Shown piece by piece: positions 17,925 through 27,266 of a stretch of DNA of 64,000 nucleotides (position 1 is its first letter; each line of letters starts with the position of its first letter). The position numbers and the translations under genes are program-made. The stretch is taken from positions 1,090,781-1,154,780 of the forward strand of contig NC_014378.1 of NCBI RefSeq assembly GCF_000144695.1. Direction: 5' to 3'. The notes under the pieces are model-generated. The model searched no databases. It worked only from the letters and a program-made list of their open reading frames with translations, and was not told the origin of the DNA. This stretch comes from Acetohalobium arabaticum DSM 5501. GTDB lineage: Bacteria; Bacillota; Halanaerobiia; Halobacteroidales; Acetohalobiaceae.

Positions 17925-18341
17925 ATGAAGGATGATCAGGCTAGCAAAGAAGTAGCAACAGCAGCAATTAAAATGTCGCTGACGGATCGAAAAGAAGAAA
18001 AGGAATTAAAAAAAGAGTATGCTGCAGAGGATTTAAAAGTAGCAGCGGTTGATTTTGGCGGTGAATTTACTTCCTCTGTAAAGAAAGTTATTGAACGAGC
18101 AATAGTGGCTGCTAAACGAGAATCAGTAATTAAAGATACTCATACCGATCAAGGGGCGGTAGCTGGCGCTACTAAAGAAGCTCTATCCCAGATTACTGAT
18201 AAGGCTATAGGTTTTAATGTTGGAGGAAAGATTGGAGTTGCCCGCCGGGGAGATCATATCAGTGTAGCAGTCTTCTTTGCCATTGGTTTATTACATCTTA
18301 ATGAGATGGCAATTGGTCTTGGGCATAGAGCTGTTCCCTAA
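17925..18341 (+). CDS. hutP: HutP family RNA-binding antiterminator
   Basis: A 138-residue HutP homologue. The C-terminal half (GAVAGATKEALSQITDKAIG, then FNVGGKIGVARRGDHISVAV and GLGHRAVP) carries the characteristic HutP core with histidines that in B. subtilis HutP bind Mg and L-histidine. HutP normally activates histidine utilisation by melting a terminator in the hut leader. No hut gene is nearby; instead it heads an aromatic amino-acid operon, 23 bp before aroH. AAGGAGG precedes ATG. It may sense an aromatic amino acid or histidine; the ligand is not readable from sequence. Confidence 0.85.
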   Translation: MKDDQASKEVATAAIKMSLTDRKEEKELKKEYAAEDLKVAAVDFGGEFTSSVKKVIERAIVAAKRESVIKDTHTDQGAVAGATKEALSQITDKAIGFNVGGKIGVARRGDHISVAVFFAIGLLHLNEMAIGLGHRAVP

Positions 18342-18364
18342 AGAACTAAGAGGAAGGTGTTATA

Positions 18365-18733
18365 ATGAGTAGTGAGGTTGTTGCAATTCGAGGTGCGATT
18401 ACGGTAGATAAGAATACTAAGGAGGATATATTAACTTCAACTCAAGAATTATTAACTGAAATTTTAGAACGAAATCAATTAGATGAAGAAGATATTATCT
18501 CAATCTTCTTTACTGTAACACAGGATTTAGATGCTGCTTTTCCTGCTCAGGCTGCTAGAGAGTTAGGACTGGACTTTATCCCTCTATTATGTGCCAATGA
18601 GATAGATGTTCCAGGAGCAATTTCTAAGTGTGTTAGAATATTAATTCATATTAATGCTGGTGAGAAGCTAGAAGAAGTAGAACATATTTATCTAAAGGAT
18701 GCTAAAAAATTAAGACCTGATTTAGTTGACTAA
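18365..18733 (+). CDS. aroH: Chorismate mutase, AroH class
   Basis: Converts chorismate to prephenate. The 122-residue length and sequence (VVAIRGAITVDKNTKEDI, FTVTQDLDAAFPAQAAREL, KCVRILIHINA) match the trimeric Bacillus AroH type, not the helical AroQ type. AGGAAGGTG is upstream of ATG. It lies between hutP and hisC, feeding prephenate to TyrA in the same operon. Confidence 0.93.
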   Translation: MSSEVVAIRGAITVDKNTKEDILTSTQELLTEILERNQLDEEDIISIFFTVTQDLDAAFPAQAARELGLDFIPLLCANEIDVPGAISKCVRILIHINAGEKLEEVEHIYLKDAKKLRPDLVD

Positions 18734-18746
18734 GGAGGAATAGATA

Positions 18747-19826
18747 ATGATTAGAGAAGATATTTTGGATATTAAGCCTTATGTACCAGGAAAACCGATT
18801 GAAGAGGTTAAACGGGAGTTAGGGATTGATGATGTAATTAAATTAGCTTCCAACGAGAATCCGCTTGGACCATCTAAAAAGGCTGTAGAGGCTATGAAGG
18901 AAGCTGCGTCAGGAGTACATATTTATCCTCACGGAGACTGTTATGTTTTAAAAGAAGCTTTAAGTGATAGGTTAGGAGTCAGTGAAGAAGAATTAATGTT
19001 TGGAAATGGTTCTGATGATATTTTGAAATTCATCGGTGAAGCCTTTGTTAATACTGGGGAAGAAGTTATTGTCGCTGAACCATCATTTAGCGAATATGAG
19101 TTTGCTACTAATATAATGGGCGGAGATGTAGTTAAGGTTCCTCTAAAGGATTATACTCATAATTTATCTGCAATGTTGGAAACTATTACTGATCAGACTA
19201 AGTTAGTCTTTATCTGTAATCCCAATAATCCAACAGGTACAACTGTAACTAAGCAGGAAGTAGACAGCTTTATGGCTGAAGTTCCTGATGATGTAGTTGT
19301 TGTCTTTGATGAAGCTTATAAGGAGTATGTAACTTCGGATGATTATCCGGAAACTATTAATTATCTAACTGATTATGATAATGTGATTATTCTGCGTACT
19401 TTCTCTAAGATTTATGGTCTGGCCGGTTTACGCATCGGCTATGCTATATCGAATAAAGAATTAATCGGTTATTTAAATCGGGTACGACCTCCTTTTGAGG
19501 TGAATTCTATGGCTCAGACGGCTGCTTATGCTGCTTTGCAGGACCAAGATCATTTAAATAAAAGTAAAGAGATTAACACTGAAGGAAAGAAATATCTATA
19601 TCAAGAATTTGAGCGGCTAGGGCTTGAATATGTACCGACAGAGACTAATTTTATTTTAGTTGATGTTAAAAAGGATGCCAGTGAGGTCTTTGCTGATATG
19701 CAGAAACAGGGAGTAATTATCCGTAATGCTCAGGCTTTTGGTTATGAGACTATGATTAGAGTAACTATAGGTACTGACGAGCAGAATCAACGTTTGATCA
19801 ATACTTTAGAACAGGTTTTAGCTTAG
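18747..19826 (+). CDS. hisC: Histidinol-phosphate/aromatic aminotransferase
   Basis: PLP-dependent class II aminotransferase of 359 residues with SNENPLGPS, NPNNPTGT, FDEAYKEY and the PLP lysine region RTFSKIYGLAGLRIGYA. HisC works in histidine synthesis. In this operon, between chorismate mutase and prephenate dehydrogenase, it most likely also transaminates 4-hydroxyphenylpyruvate or phenylpyruvate, as B. subtilis HisC does. No other his gene is adjacent. AAGGAGG precedes the ATG, 13 bp after aroH. Confidence 0.92.
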   Translation: MIREDILDIKPYVPGKPIEEVKRELGIDDVIKLASNENPLGPSKKAVEAMKEAASGVHIYPHGDCYVLKEALSDRLGVSEEELMFGNGSDDILKFIGEAFVNTGEEVIVAEPSFSEYEFATNIMGGDVVKVPLKDYTHNLSAMLETITDQTKLVFICNPNNPTGTTVTKQEVDSFMAEVPDDVVVVFDEAYKEYVTSDDYPETINYLTDYDNVIILRTFSKIYGLAGLRIGYAISNKELIGYLNRVRPPFEVNSMAQTAAYAALQDQDHLNKSKEINTEGKKYLYQEFERLGLEYVPTETNFILVDVKKDASEVFADMQKQGVIIRNAQAFGYETMIRVTIGTDEQNQRLINTLEQVLA

Positions 19827-19848
19827 AAATTTAAGGAGGTAGATTAAT

Positions 19849-20862
19849 ATGGTAATTGTAATGGAAGATAATGCTACTGAACGGCAGATTGAAAATGTAA
19901 TTAAGCGGGTAGAGGAGTTAGGTTTTGAACCTCATCTTTCGCAAGGGGATGTAAAGACAATTATTGGTGTTATTGGTGAAAATAAGTATGAAGCAATGGA
20001 ATCAATTGCTTCTCTGCGGGGGATTGAAAAGGTAGTAGAGATTACAAAGCCTTATAAACTATCAGGAAAGCAGTTTAAGAAGGAACCAACAGTAGTTGAT
20101 GTGGATGGAGTTAAGGTCGGCGGCGAATCCGTAACTGTAATGGCTGGGCCCTGTGCAGTTGAAAGCAAAGAGCAGCTATTTGAAGCAGCTGAGGTAGTTA
20201 AGGAAAATGGAGCTCAGATTTTGCGCGGTGGAGCTTATAAACCCCGAACTTCTCCTTACAGTTTTCAGGGTTTGAAGGAAAAAGGGTTAAAGTTTTTGGC
20301 TGAAGCCAGAGAACGAACCGGGCTTAAGATAGTTACGGAAGTAATGGATACTCGCAGTGTAGAGTTAGTAGCTAAGTATGCTGATATTTTCCAGATTGGC
20401 GCCCGGAATATGCAGAACTATCCTCTGTTAAGAGAAGTGGGCAAGGCAGATAAACCGGTATTGTTGAAGCGGGGTATGACAGCAACTTATAAAGAACTCT
20501 TATTATCTGCTGAGTATGTAATGGCCGGTGGGAATCATGATGTTATTCTCTGTGAACGAGGAATTAGAACCTTCTCTGAATACACCCGGAACACTGTTGA
20601 TATTTCCACTATACCGGTAATTAAGGAATTAAGCCACTTGCCGATTATTGTAGATCCTAGCCACGGTACTGGAAAATGGAGTTTAGTTGATTCAGTATCC
20701 AAGGGTGCAATAGCAGCTGGGGCTGACGGTTTATTGATTGAAGTACATCCCGATCCAGCTACAGCATTAAGCGATGGACCGCAGTCTTTGACTCCAACTA
20801 ATTTTGCTAAGTTAATGGATGAAATGCAGCCTATTGCTGAAGCAGTAAATAAGAAATTATAA
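19849..20862 (+). CDS. aroF: 3-deoxy-7-phosphoheptulonate synthase
   Basis: First step of the shikimate pathway: PEP plus erythrose 4-phosphate to DAHP. The 337-residue protein has an N-terminal ferredoxin-like regulatory domain (about 1-70) and a TIM-barrel with [47 protein letters not shown] and [11 protein letters not shown]. This is the type I-beta form with an N-terminal extension as in Thermotoga, where that domain mediates feedback inhibition. AAGGAGG upstream of ATG. Confidence 0.95.
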   Translation: MVIVMEDNATERQIENVIKRVEELGFEPHLSQGDVKTIIGVIGENKYEAMESIASLRGIEKVVEITKPYKLSGKQFKKEPTVVDVDGVKVGGESVTVMAGPCAVESKEQLFEAAEVVKENGAQILRGGAYKPRTSPYSFQGLKEKGLKFLAEARERTGLKIVTEVMDTRSVELVAKYADIFQIGARNMQNYPLLREVGKADKPVLLKRGMTATYKELLLSAEYVMAGGNHDVILCERGIRTFSEYTRNTVDISTIPVIKELSHLPIIVDPSHGTGKWSLVDSVSKGAIAAGADGLLIEVHPDPATALSDGPQSLTPTNFAKLMDEMQPIAEAVNKKL

Positions 20863-20875
20863 AGGGCTGGATTTT

Positions 20876-21982
20876 ATGAACAGGATTGATCGGATAGCAA
20901 TTATTGGAGTAGGACTGTTAGGCGCTTCTTTGGGACTGGCTTGCAAACGTTTTACATCGGTAACTGAAATAGTCGGTTATGACCAGAATAAAGATCACTT
21001 AAAGGAAGCATTAGAAATTGGAGCTATTGATGGAATAATTGATAATTTGGAGAATAATTCTTTACTGGGAGAAGTTGATTTAGTTGTGTTAGCTACTCCT
21101 ATAAGTGTGATCCCTGATATTTTAAATAAGATTCAAAAACAGGTAAGGCCGGGGACTATTATAACTGATGTAGGGAGCACTAAAGGCTGGTTAATGGAAA
21201 AAATCAATAATCAATTACGGTCAGATATTACCTATATTCCCGGCCATCCAATGACCGGTTCAGAGGTCAGCGGTCCTGGGGGAGCAGATGCTTATTTATT
21301 TGAAAATGCTGTTTATGTATTGACTCCTTTAGAGCCTACGCCAGAAGATAGGCAGCAAGCATTAGTGGAATTGTTAGAAGAAATTGGAGCCAAACTACTC
21401 TTTATGTCGCCGGCAGAACATGATAGAATTGTAGCTGCTGTTAGCCATCTACCTCATGTAATGGCCTGTACTTTAGTTGAAGCAGTAGGCCAAGCAGCTA
21501 GAGATGATGATCATGTATTTTCTCTAGCTGCTGGTGGCTTTAAAGATACTACCAGAATTGCAGCTGGAAGTCCTAGAATGTGGACGGATATCTGTCTTAG
21601 TAATTCCGAAGAAATTTTAGAGATGATCAGAACCTTCAAAGGAGAGCTGGCAGAATTTGAGAGAGTATTGGCAGCCAATAAGGGAGAAGAGTTATTTAAC
21701 CGTTTTAAACAGACTCAGGCTCTCCGCCAGGAAATTCCCGAAAAAAAACGCGGTTTGATTGCTTCAACCTATGAGCTGGTAGTGACCATTCCTGATCAGC
21801 CCAAAGCAATCGGTAAGGTCACATCTTTACTAGGGGAAGCAGGAATTAATATCTCTGATATTGAACTGCTGCAGGTTAGAGAAAGCGGCGGAACTTTGCG
21901 ATTAGCCTTTGCTGACGGAGAAGCGCTTAAATTAGCAGAGGATTTATTAAGAGAAGCTGGATATAAATTGAAGGTAAAGTAG
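20876..21982 (+). CDS. tyrA: Prephenate dehydrogenase with ACT domain
   Basis: Oxidative decarboxylation of prephenate to 4-hydroxyphenylpyruvate. Of 368 residues, the N-terminal Rossmann domain (IAIIGVGLLGASLGLACKR) binds NAD, and the middle shows TDVGSTKGW, GHPMTGSEVSGP and HLPHVMA. A C-terminal ACT domain from about residue 296 (YELVVTIPDQPKAIGKVTSL) suggests allosteric control by an amino acid. The RBS is weak (AAAGGGCTGG). It sits 13 bp after aroF. Confidence 0.94.
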   Translation: MNRIDRIAIIGVGLLGASLGLACKRFTSVTEIVGYDQNKDHLKEALEIGAIDGIIDNLENNSLLGEVDLVVLATPISVIPDILNKIQKQVRPGTIITDVGSTKGWLMEKINNQLRSDITYIPGHPMTGSEVSGPGGADAYLFENAVYVLTPLEPTPEDRQQALVELLEEIGAKLLFMSPAEHDRIVAAVSHLPHVMACTLVEAVGQAARDDDHVFSLAAGGFKDTTRIAAGSPRMWTDICLSNSEEILEMIRTFKGELAEFERVLAANKGEELFNRFKQTQALRQEIPEKKRGLIASTYELVVTIPDQPKAIGKVTSLLGEAGINISDIELLQVRESGGTLRLAFADGEALKLAEDLLREAGYKLKVK

Positions 21983-21998
21983 ATTAAGGAGTGAAAAT

Positions 21999-23282
21999 AT
22001 GGAATTAAAGATTAAGCCTAAAGATAAATTACAGGGGACAATAAAGGTGCCTGGCGATAAATCTATCTCCCATAGATCAGTAATGCTGGGAGCATTGGCC
22101 GAAGGAAAGACAGAAGTAACCGGCTTTTTAACAGGCGAGGACTGTCTCAATACAGCCCGCGCCTTCCAGAAGATGGGGGTTGAGATTGAAGGTTTAGGCT
22201 CGGAAGAGATGGTGATTCACGGAGTAGGTTTGAATGGCCTTCAGGAGCCTGAATCAATATTGGACTTAGGCAATTCAGGGACTTCTATGCGTCTGATGCT
22301 GGGAATCTTGGCCGGGCAGGACTTTTATGCAGTTGTTACTGGTGATGAGTCACTATCGAAGCGTCCAATGGCCAGAGTAGTTGAGCCGTTAGGTGATATG
22401 GGTGCTGAAATCTACGGCCGGGACGGCGGGAATTTAGCTCCACTAACAGTAATTGGACAGAATCTAACTAACCAGGAATACCAGTCACCTGTGGCTAGTG
22501 CCCAGGTGAAGTCCTGTATTCTATTGGCTGGATTATATGCTGACGGTACTACTACAGTAATTGAACCTGCTAAGTCCAGAGACCATACAGAACGGATGCT
22601 GGAATACTTTGGAACTGAACTTAATATAGATGGTTTAGAGGTTAGCGTTATAGGCCAACCTAAGCTGAAAGGACAGAAGGTTGTAGTACCCAGTGATATA
22701 TCTTCGGCCAGTTTCTTTTTAGTTGCTGCTTTAATCAATCAGCAGGCAGAATTGATTCTGGAGGATGTAGGACTGAATCCAACGCGGGCCGGAATCTTGG
22801 AAGTGTTGACAGCAATGGAGGCAGACTATGAATTGTTAGATAAACGGCTGGAGAACCAGGAGCCGATAGCAGATATCAAGGTTAACTCCAGTAATCTACA
22901 GGCTACAACAATCGGTGGGGCAGTAATTCCTAAGTTAATTGATGAATTACCGATACTGGCCGTGGCTGCAACACAGGCTGAAGGTGAGACAGTAATTAAG
23001 GATGCTGAAGAACTACGGGTTAAGGAGACAGATAGAATTTCGGCAATGGTAACTGAATTGAGGAGATTGGGAGTTGAAGTTGAAGAACGAGAAGATGGAA
23101 TGGTGATTCCGGGTCCTCAGTCAATTAAAGGAGGCTGCAGCTGCCGCAGTTATGATGACCATAGGATAGCTATGTCTTTAGCAGTTGCTGGTCTGATTGC
23201 CCAGGAAGAGATAGAGATTACTAATGCTGACTGTATTAAGACTTCATTTCCTAATTTTGTCGAGTTATTGAAGGATATTTAA
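21999..23282 (+). CDS. aroA: 5-enolpyruvylshikimate-3-phosphate synthase
   Basis: Adds enolpyruvyl from PEP to shikimate 3-phosphate. The 427-residue protein shows PGDKSISHRSVMLGALAEG, LDLGNSGTSMRLMLGIL, GDESLSKRPM, SAQVKSCILLAGL and ELRVKETDRISAM. The family glyphosate-region residues (GNSGTSMR) are present; resistance class is not assigned. AAGGAGTG precedes ATG. Fifth aromatic gene of the hutP operon. Confidence 0.96.
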   Translation: MELKIKPKDKLQGTIKVPGDKSISHRSVMLGALAEGKTEVTGFLTGEDCLNTARAFQKMGVEIEGLGSEEMVIHGVGLNGLQEPESILDLGNSGTSMRLMLGILAGQDFYAVVTGDESLSKRPMARVVEPLGDMGAEIYGRDGGNLAPLTVIGQNLTNQEYQSPVASAQVKSCILLAGLYADGTTTVIEPAKSRDHTERMLEYFGTELNIDGLEVSVIGQPKLKGQKVVVPSDISSASFFLVAALINQQAELILEDVGLNPTRAGILEVLTAMEADYELLDKRLENQEPIADIKVNSSNLQATTIGGAVIPKLIDELPILAVAATQAEGETVIKDAEELRVKETDRISAMVTELRRLGVEVEEREDGMVIPGPQSIKGGCSCRSYDDHRIAMSLAVAGLIAQEEIEITNADCIKTSFPNFVELLKDI

Positions 23283-23367
23283 TTTAGCTGAAGCAGGAGT
23301 CTTATCTTCTATCTTGAATTATTTAGTGAGCGGTATGATAGAATATAGAAGAGGGGACTAGATAATT

Positions 23368-24039
23368 ATGCAATCAGATATAGTTATTACTATTGATGGA
23401 CCAGCAGGAGCAGGAAAGAGTACAGTAGCTAAGAGAGTAGCTGAACAATTAGGAATTATCTATATAGATACAGGTGCTATGTATAGGGCTTTAACTCTAA
23501 AGGCTTTACGGGAAGATATAGATTTAAATAATGAAGATGAATTAGCCCATCTGGCCCATCGGACTGAAATTGAGTTAGAAAAGATTGATGGAGAGGATAA
23601 GGTTCTGCTGGATGAGGAAGATGTTACTGAGGAAATTAGAAGCCAGAAAGTGAGTAACTATGTTTCGGTAGTTGCCAAAGTATCATCAGTTAGAGAAGAA
23701 TTAGTTAATCTCCAGCAGGAAATGGCTTCTAATAAAGGAGTCATTATGGATGGTAGGGATATTGGAACAGTAGTCCTGCCTGATGCTGATCTGAAGATTT
23801 TTCTTACTGCTTCAGTAGAGGAGCGAGCTAGACGCAGGTATGAGGAATTAAAAGAGAAGGGGAAGGATGTTGAGTTTGATGAATTAAAGGATGAGATTCT
23901 GCGCAGAGATAGACTGGATCAGGAACGGAAGGTAGCTCCCTTAAAGAAAGCAGAAGATGCTATTGAATTGGATTCGACTAATTTAACAGTGGAGGAAGTT
24001 CTCAGACAAGTAATAAAGCTCTGTCAGGAGGAATTATAA
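23368..24039 (+). CDS. cmk: Cytidylate kinase
   Basis: Phosphorylates CMP/dCMP. The 223-residue protein has a Walker A (IDGPAGAGKSTVAKRVA), the IYIDTGAMYRALTLKAL block and MDGRDIGTVVLPDADLKIFL. Its TAA stop overlaps the ATG of plsC (TAATG), implying translational coupling. It is 85 bp after aroA, so it may share that transcript or have its own promoter. aroA-cmk order is common in bacteria. Confidence 0.95.
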   Translation: MQSDIVITIDGPAGAGKSTVAKRVAEQLGIIYIDTGAMYRALTLKALREDIDLNNEDELAHLAHRTEIELEKIDGEDKVLLDEEDVTEEIRSQKVSNYVSVVAKVSSVREELVNLQQEMASNKGVIMDGRDIGTVVLPDADLKIFLTASVEERARRRYEELKEKGKDVEFDELKDEILRRDRLDQERKVAPLKKAEDAIELDSTNLTVEEVLRQVIKLCQEEL

Positions 24040-24635
24040 TGAGGAGTGATAGTGCTGTCTATAATGTAGGACATTTTCTAACCAATATCTTTTTTAGGTT
24101 TGTAACCGGATGGCAGATAGAAGGAAGGGGTAATATCCCTCAAGAAGGGCCGTTAATTGTCGTATCAAACCATATCAGCAACTGGGATCCGGTGATTATT
24201 TCCAGTGCCTTAACTAGACGAATTCAATTTGTAGCCAAAAAGGAATTATTTGAGATACCGGTAGTAGGAGGCTTTTTGGATTATATCGATACTATTCCTA
24301 TTCGCCGTGGACGACCTGACCGTAAGGCTCTTAAGAGGGCTTTTGATCTTTTAGAGTCGGAAGGATGTTTAGGTCTTTTTCCAGAAGGAACTAGAAGTAA
24401 ATCTGGAAAATTAAAGAAGGCTAAACGCGGGATTGTAATGATTGCCTTAAAATCTGAGGCTCCTATTCTGCCGTTAGGATTAAGGGATACTGATAATCCT
24501 TTTAGTCAGAAAGTTCAGATTAATATCGGTCAGCCTTTTACATTGGAGCAGTATTATGGAAAAGATTTGGATAAAAAAGAAATGAAGGAAGTTGGCTCTG
24601 AAATTATGGATGAAGTTCGTCAATTAATAGAGTAG
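24039..24635 (+). CDS. plsC: 1-acyl-sn-glycerol-3-phosphate acyltransferase
   Basis: Makes phosphatidate from lysophosphatidate at the membrane. The 198-residue protein has the HX4D active-site motif (SNHISNWDPV), the FPEGTRSKSGKL block and a single hydrophobic N-terminal stretch. With PlsX (4.3 kb), PlsY (37.7 kb) and GpsA (38.4 kb) the window carries a full glycerolipid initiation route. The start overlaps the cmk stop. Confidence 0.9.
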   Translation: MRSDSAVYNVGHFLTNIFFRFVTGWQIEGRGNIPQEGPLIVVSNHISNWDPVIISSALTRRIQFVAKKELFEIPVVGGFLDYIDTIPIRRGRPDRKALKRAFDLLESEGCLGLFPEGTRSKSGKLKKAKRGIVMIALKSEAPILPLGLRDTDNPFSQKVQINIGQPFTLEQYYGKDLDKKEMKEVGSEIMDEVRQLIE

Positions 24636-24676
24636 AATATCTTGGTTTAAGTCTAGTTTAGAAGGTAGGTGCTGTT

Positions 24677-26359
24677 GTGATACTTGATTTATTAATTACT
24701 CTATTAAAGAATATGTCAGTAATTGCTGTCTTTGCTTATTTATTGAGTAGAACAGATACCTTCAAGAAGATTGTTTATGGAGAGCCAAGTCTCAAAATTA
24801 AGTTTTTTTTAATTCTTTTTTTTGGAATTCTTTCGGCTTTAGGAACCTTTTTAGGAGTTTATATCTTTAATGCTTATGCAAATATTAGAGCTATTGGCGT
24901 AGTAGTCGCCGGATTTTTAGGGGGACCATTTGTTGGTTTAGGTGCTGGATTGATCGGGGGATTACATCGGTATACTCTAGGTGGATTTACTGCTTTTGCC
25001 TGTGCAATAGGAACTATTACTTCCGGATTAATTGCTGGTTTAACCCGAAAGTATCGCTCTTTTGATCAGATTAATACAGAGCTTGCTTTTTGGGTAGGAA
25101 TTGGAGTCGAAATTATTGAAATGGGATATGTTTTATTTCTAAGTACTCCATTTGCTGAAGCTCAGCAGTTAGTAACAGTGATTGCTGTGCCTATGATTCT
25201 TAATAATGCTATTGGAATTGCAATCTTTGTTAATATTCTTCAAACTGCCAAGAAGGAAGAAGAGAAGGTTAAAGCTTTGCAGTCTCAGAAGGCCTTAGAG
25301 ATTGCTAATCGGACTCTACCTCATCTGCAGGAAGGGCTGAATTATGATTCTGCTGAGAAAACGGCAGATACAATTTTAATGATGACTAATATTAAGGCTG
25401 TATCGATTACTAATCTCAGTGAGGTATTAGCCCATAAAGGGTTAGCTGAAGATCACCATCAACCCGGAGAAGATATCTTGACTGATGCTACTAAAAGAAC
25501 ACTTGAAACCGGCGAGGTTTCCGTTGCTGAAACTGCTTATGATATCGGCTGTCCAGTGGTTGATTGTAACTTGGCTGCAGCAGTGATGGCTCCGCTTAAA
25601 TTCCAAGATGAAATTATTGGAACTTTGAAGTTTTACAAGGATAGAGAAGAAAGTATTAAAGAAGTAGAGATTGAATTGGCTACTGGTGTAGCCAATCTTT
25701 TATCGACTCAGATTAAGATAGCCCGGCTTAAGAAAGAAGCCCAACTTGCTACGCAGGCTGAACTTAAGGCTTTACAGGCTCAAATTCATCCTCATTTTCT
25801 ATTTAATGCCTTAAATACTATTAGTTCTTTCTGTCGTACCCGTCCTCAGCAAGCCAGAGATTTATTAATTAATCTTTCCCAATTCTTTAGAAGAACACTT
25901 AAATCTAATAAGAAAATTATTAGTTTAGCAGAGGAGCTAGAACATATTGAAAATTATATTGCTATTGAAAAGGCTAGATTTGGTGACCAGTTGGAAGTTA
26001 AGATAGATATCGAGGATGAATTATTAGAAGTACAGCTGCCTAATTTTATTTTACAGCCGTTAGTAGAGAATGCCGTCCGTCATGGTGTTTCACCTCAGCC
26101 AGGTGGAGGAAAGGTTGAGATAATCGCTCAAGATAATGATGATGAGGTAGAGATTGTAATTAAAGATAATGGGATTGGTATTGAAAATGAGAGGTTAACT
26201 GAAATTTTACAAGAAGGAACCGGTGAAGGAATGGGCATCGGTTTGGCTAATGTGAATTCCAGATTAGAGAAGATATATAATTCCAGTTATGGCTTGCAGA
26301 TAGAGAGCCGTCTGCGGAAGGGAACTGAAATTTACATTACAATTCCTAAGCAGAGCTAA
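24677..26359 (+). CDS. LytS-family sensor histidine kinase
   Basis: 560 residues. The N-terminus (about 1-190) holds five or six membrane helices with LGGPFVGLGAGLIGGLHRYT, the 5TM-5TMR_LYT domain. A GAF-like domain spans about 210-345. The His kinase dimerisation block has the phospho-accepting His in QAQIHPHFLFNALNTIS and the ATPase domain has LQPLVENAVRHG and IKDNGIGIEN. The GTG start follows GGTAGGTG. The response regulator lies 13 bp downstream and a CstA transporter after that, so the likely cue is a carbon source such as pyruvate, as for the BtsS/YpdA kinases; the ligand is inferred. Confidence 0.9.
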   Translation: MILDLLITLLKNMSVIAVFAYLLSRTDTFKKIVYGEPSLKIKFFLILFFGILSALGTFLGVYIFNAYANIRAIGVVVAGFLGGPFVGLGAGLIGGLHRYTLGGFTAFACAIGTITSGLIAGLTRKYRSFDQINTELAFWVGIGVEIIEMGYVLFLSTPFAEAQQLVTVIAVPMILNNAIGIAIFVNILQTAKKEEEKVKALQSQKALEIANRTLPHLQEGLNYDSAEKTADTILMMTNIKAVSITNLSEVLAHKGLAEDHHQPGEDILTDATKRTLETGEVSVAETAYDIGCPVVDCNLAAAVMAPLKFQDEIIGTLKFYKDREESIKEVEIELATGVANLLSTQIKIARLKKEAQLATQAELKALQAQIHPHFLFNALNTISSFCRTRPQQARDLLINLSQFFRRTLKSNKKIISLAEELEHIENYIAIEKARFGDQLEVKIDIEDELLEVQLPNFILQPLVENAVRHGVSPQPGGGKVEIIAQDNDDEVEIVIKDNGIGIENERLTEILQEGTGEGMGIGLANVNSRLEKIYNSSYGLQIESRLRKGTEIYITIPKQS

Positions 26360-26372
26360 AGGAGGCAGCTTA

Positions 26373-27146
26373 ATGAAGTTGGATGTTGTAGTTGTAGATG
26401 ATGAACTACCGGCTAGAGATGAACTAAAATTTTTATTATCTGAGACTGATGAACTGGAGGTTATTGCTGAAGCAGCAACTGGGCAACAGGCTCTTGAATT
26501 AATTGCAGATAAGGATCCAGATGTAGCCTTTTTAGATATTCAAATGCCGGGGAAATCAGGCATTGAAGTAACTGAAGAGATCTTAACTTGGGATCAAAAG
26601 CCGTTAATTATTTTTATAACTGCGTATGATGATTATGCTATTAAGGCATTTGAATTGAATGCTATTGATTATTTGTTAAAACCTTTCTCTAAAGAGCGGT
26701 TTGAAAAGACAATCGAACGAATATTAACTAAACAACAGACGGAAAGTAAAGAAGCTATTGATCAGCAGTTAAACCAATTAATTGCATCAATGGAATCGGC
26801 AGAAGACTCATTGATTAGGATTCCGGTTCATTCTAAGCAGGGTAGGATTAAATTACTTGATAAAGAGGATATTATTGCTGCCTATACTAAAGAAGGGGAT
26901 GTTTATATTAAAACTAATACTGAGGAATATTGTAGTGATTTTACGCTATCAGCTCTAGAAGATACACTACCTACTCCATATTTTTTTCGAGTGCACCGCA
27001 GTTATTTAGCTAATTTAAAAGAAGTTAGTGAGATTATTCCTTGGTTTAAAGGAAAATATAGATTAGTTATGAATGATGAATTAGAGTCTGAGCTTCCTGT
27101 TAGTCGTAATAAAATTAAAAGATTAAAAGAAATTATAAATTTATAA
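26373..27146 (+). CDS. LytTR-family response regulator
   Basis: 257 residues: receiver domain (acidic pair in VVVDDELPARDEL, phospho-acceptor Asp in DVAFLDIQMPGKSG, KPFSKERF switch lysine) and a C-terminal LytTR DNA-binding domain from about residue 145 (IIAAYTKEGDVYIKT through FRVHRSYLANLKEV and LPVSRNKIKRLKEI). AAGGAGG precedes ATG. Forms a two-component pair with the upstream kinase. Its probable target is the cstA promoter, where two LytTR-spaced direct repeats are present. Confidence 0.92.
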   Translation: MKLDVVVVDDELPARDELKFLLSETDELEVIAEAATGQQALELIADKDPDVAFLDIQMPGKSGIEVTEEILTWDQKPLIIFITAYDDYAIKAFELNAIDYLLKPFSKERFEKTIERILTKQQTESKEAIDQQLNQLIASMESAEDSLIRIPVHSKQGRIKLLDKEDIIAAYTKEGDVYIKTNTEEYCSDFTLSALEDTLPTPYFFRVHRSYLANLKEVSEIIPWFKGKYRLVMNDELESELPVSRNKIKRLKEIINL

Positions 27147-27163
27147 TTCTTTAGCCTGATATA

Positions 27164-27234
27164 CTGCGGTTTGGGTATCGATTTCTGCAGTTTAACCTAT
27201 AAATATTTCGATCTGTCCTCTAATTAAGTATAAT
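27164..27234 (+). promoter_or_regulatory. cstA promoter with two LytTR-type direct repeats
   Basis: CTGCGGTTT (27164-27172) and CTGCAGTTT (27185-27193) are direct repeats 21 bp apart, two helical turns, the usual layout for LytTR regulators. A -10 TATAAT is at 27229-27234 with no good -35, as expected for an activated promoter; the repeats centre around -60 relative to the predicted start. Confidence 0.6.
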
Positions 27235-27266
27235 AGATTTGAAATAAAAAATTAGGGGGCGATAGA

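Noticed and set aside
17690-17925. T-box riboswitch before the aromatic operon
   Set aside because: No T-box consensus or specifier-loop layout found; a HutP-type leader fits better.
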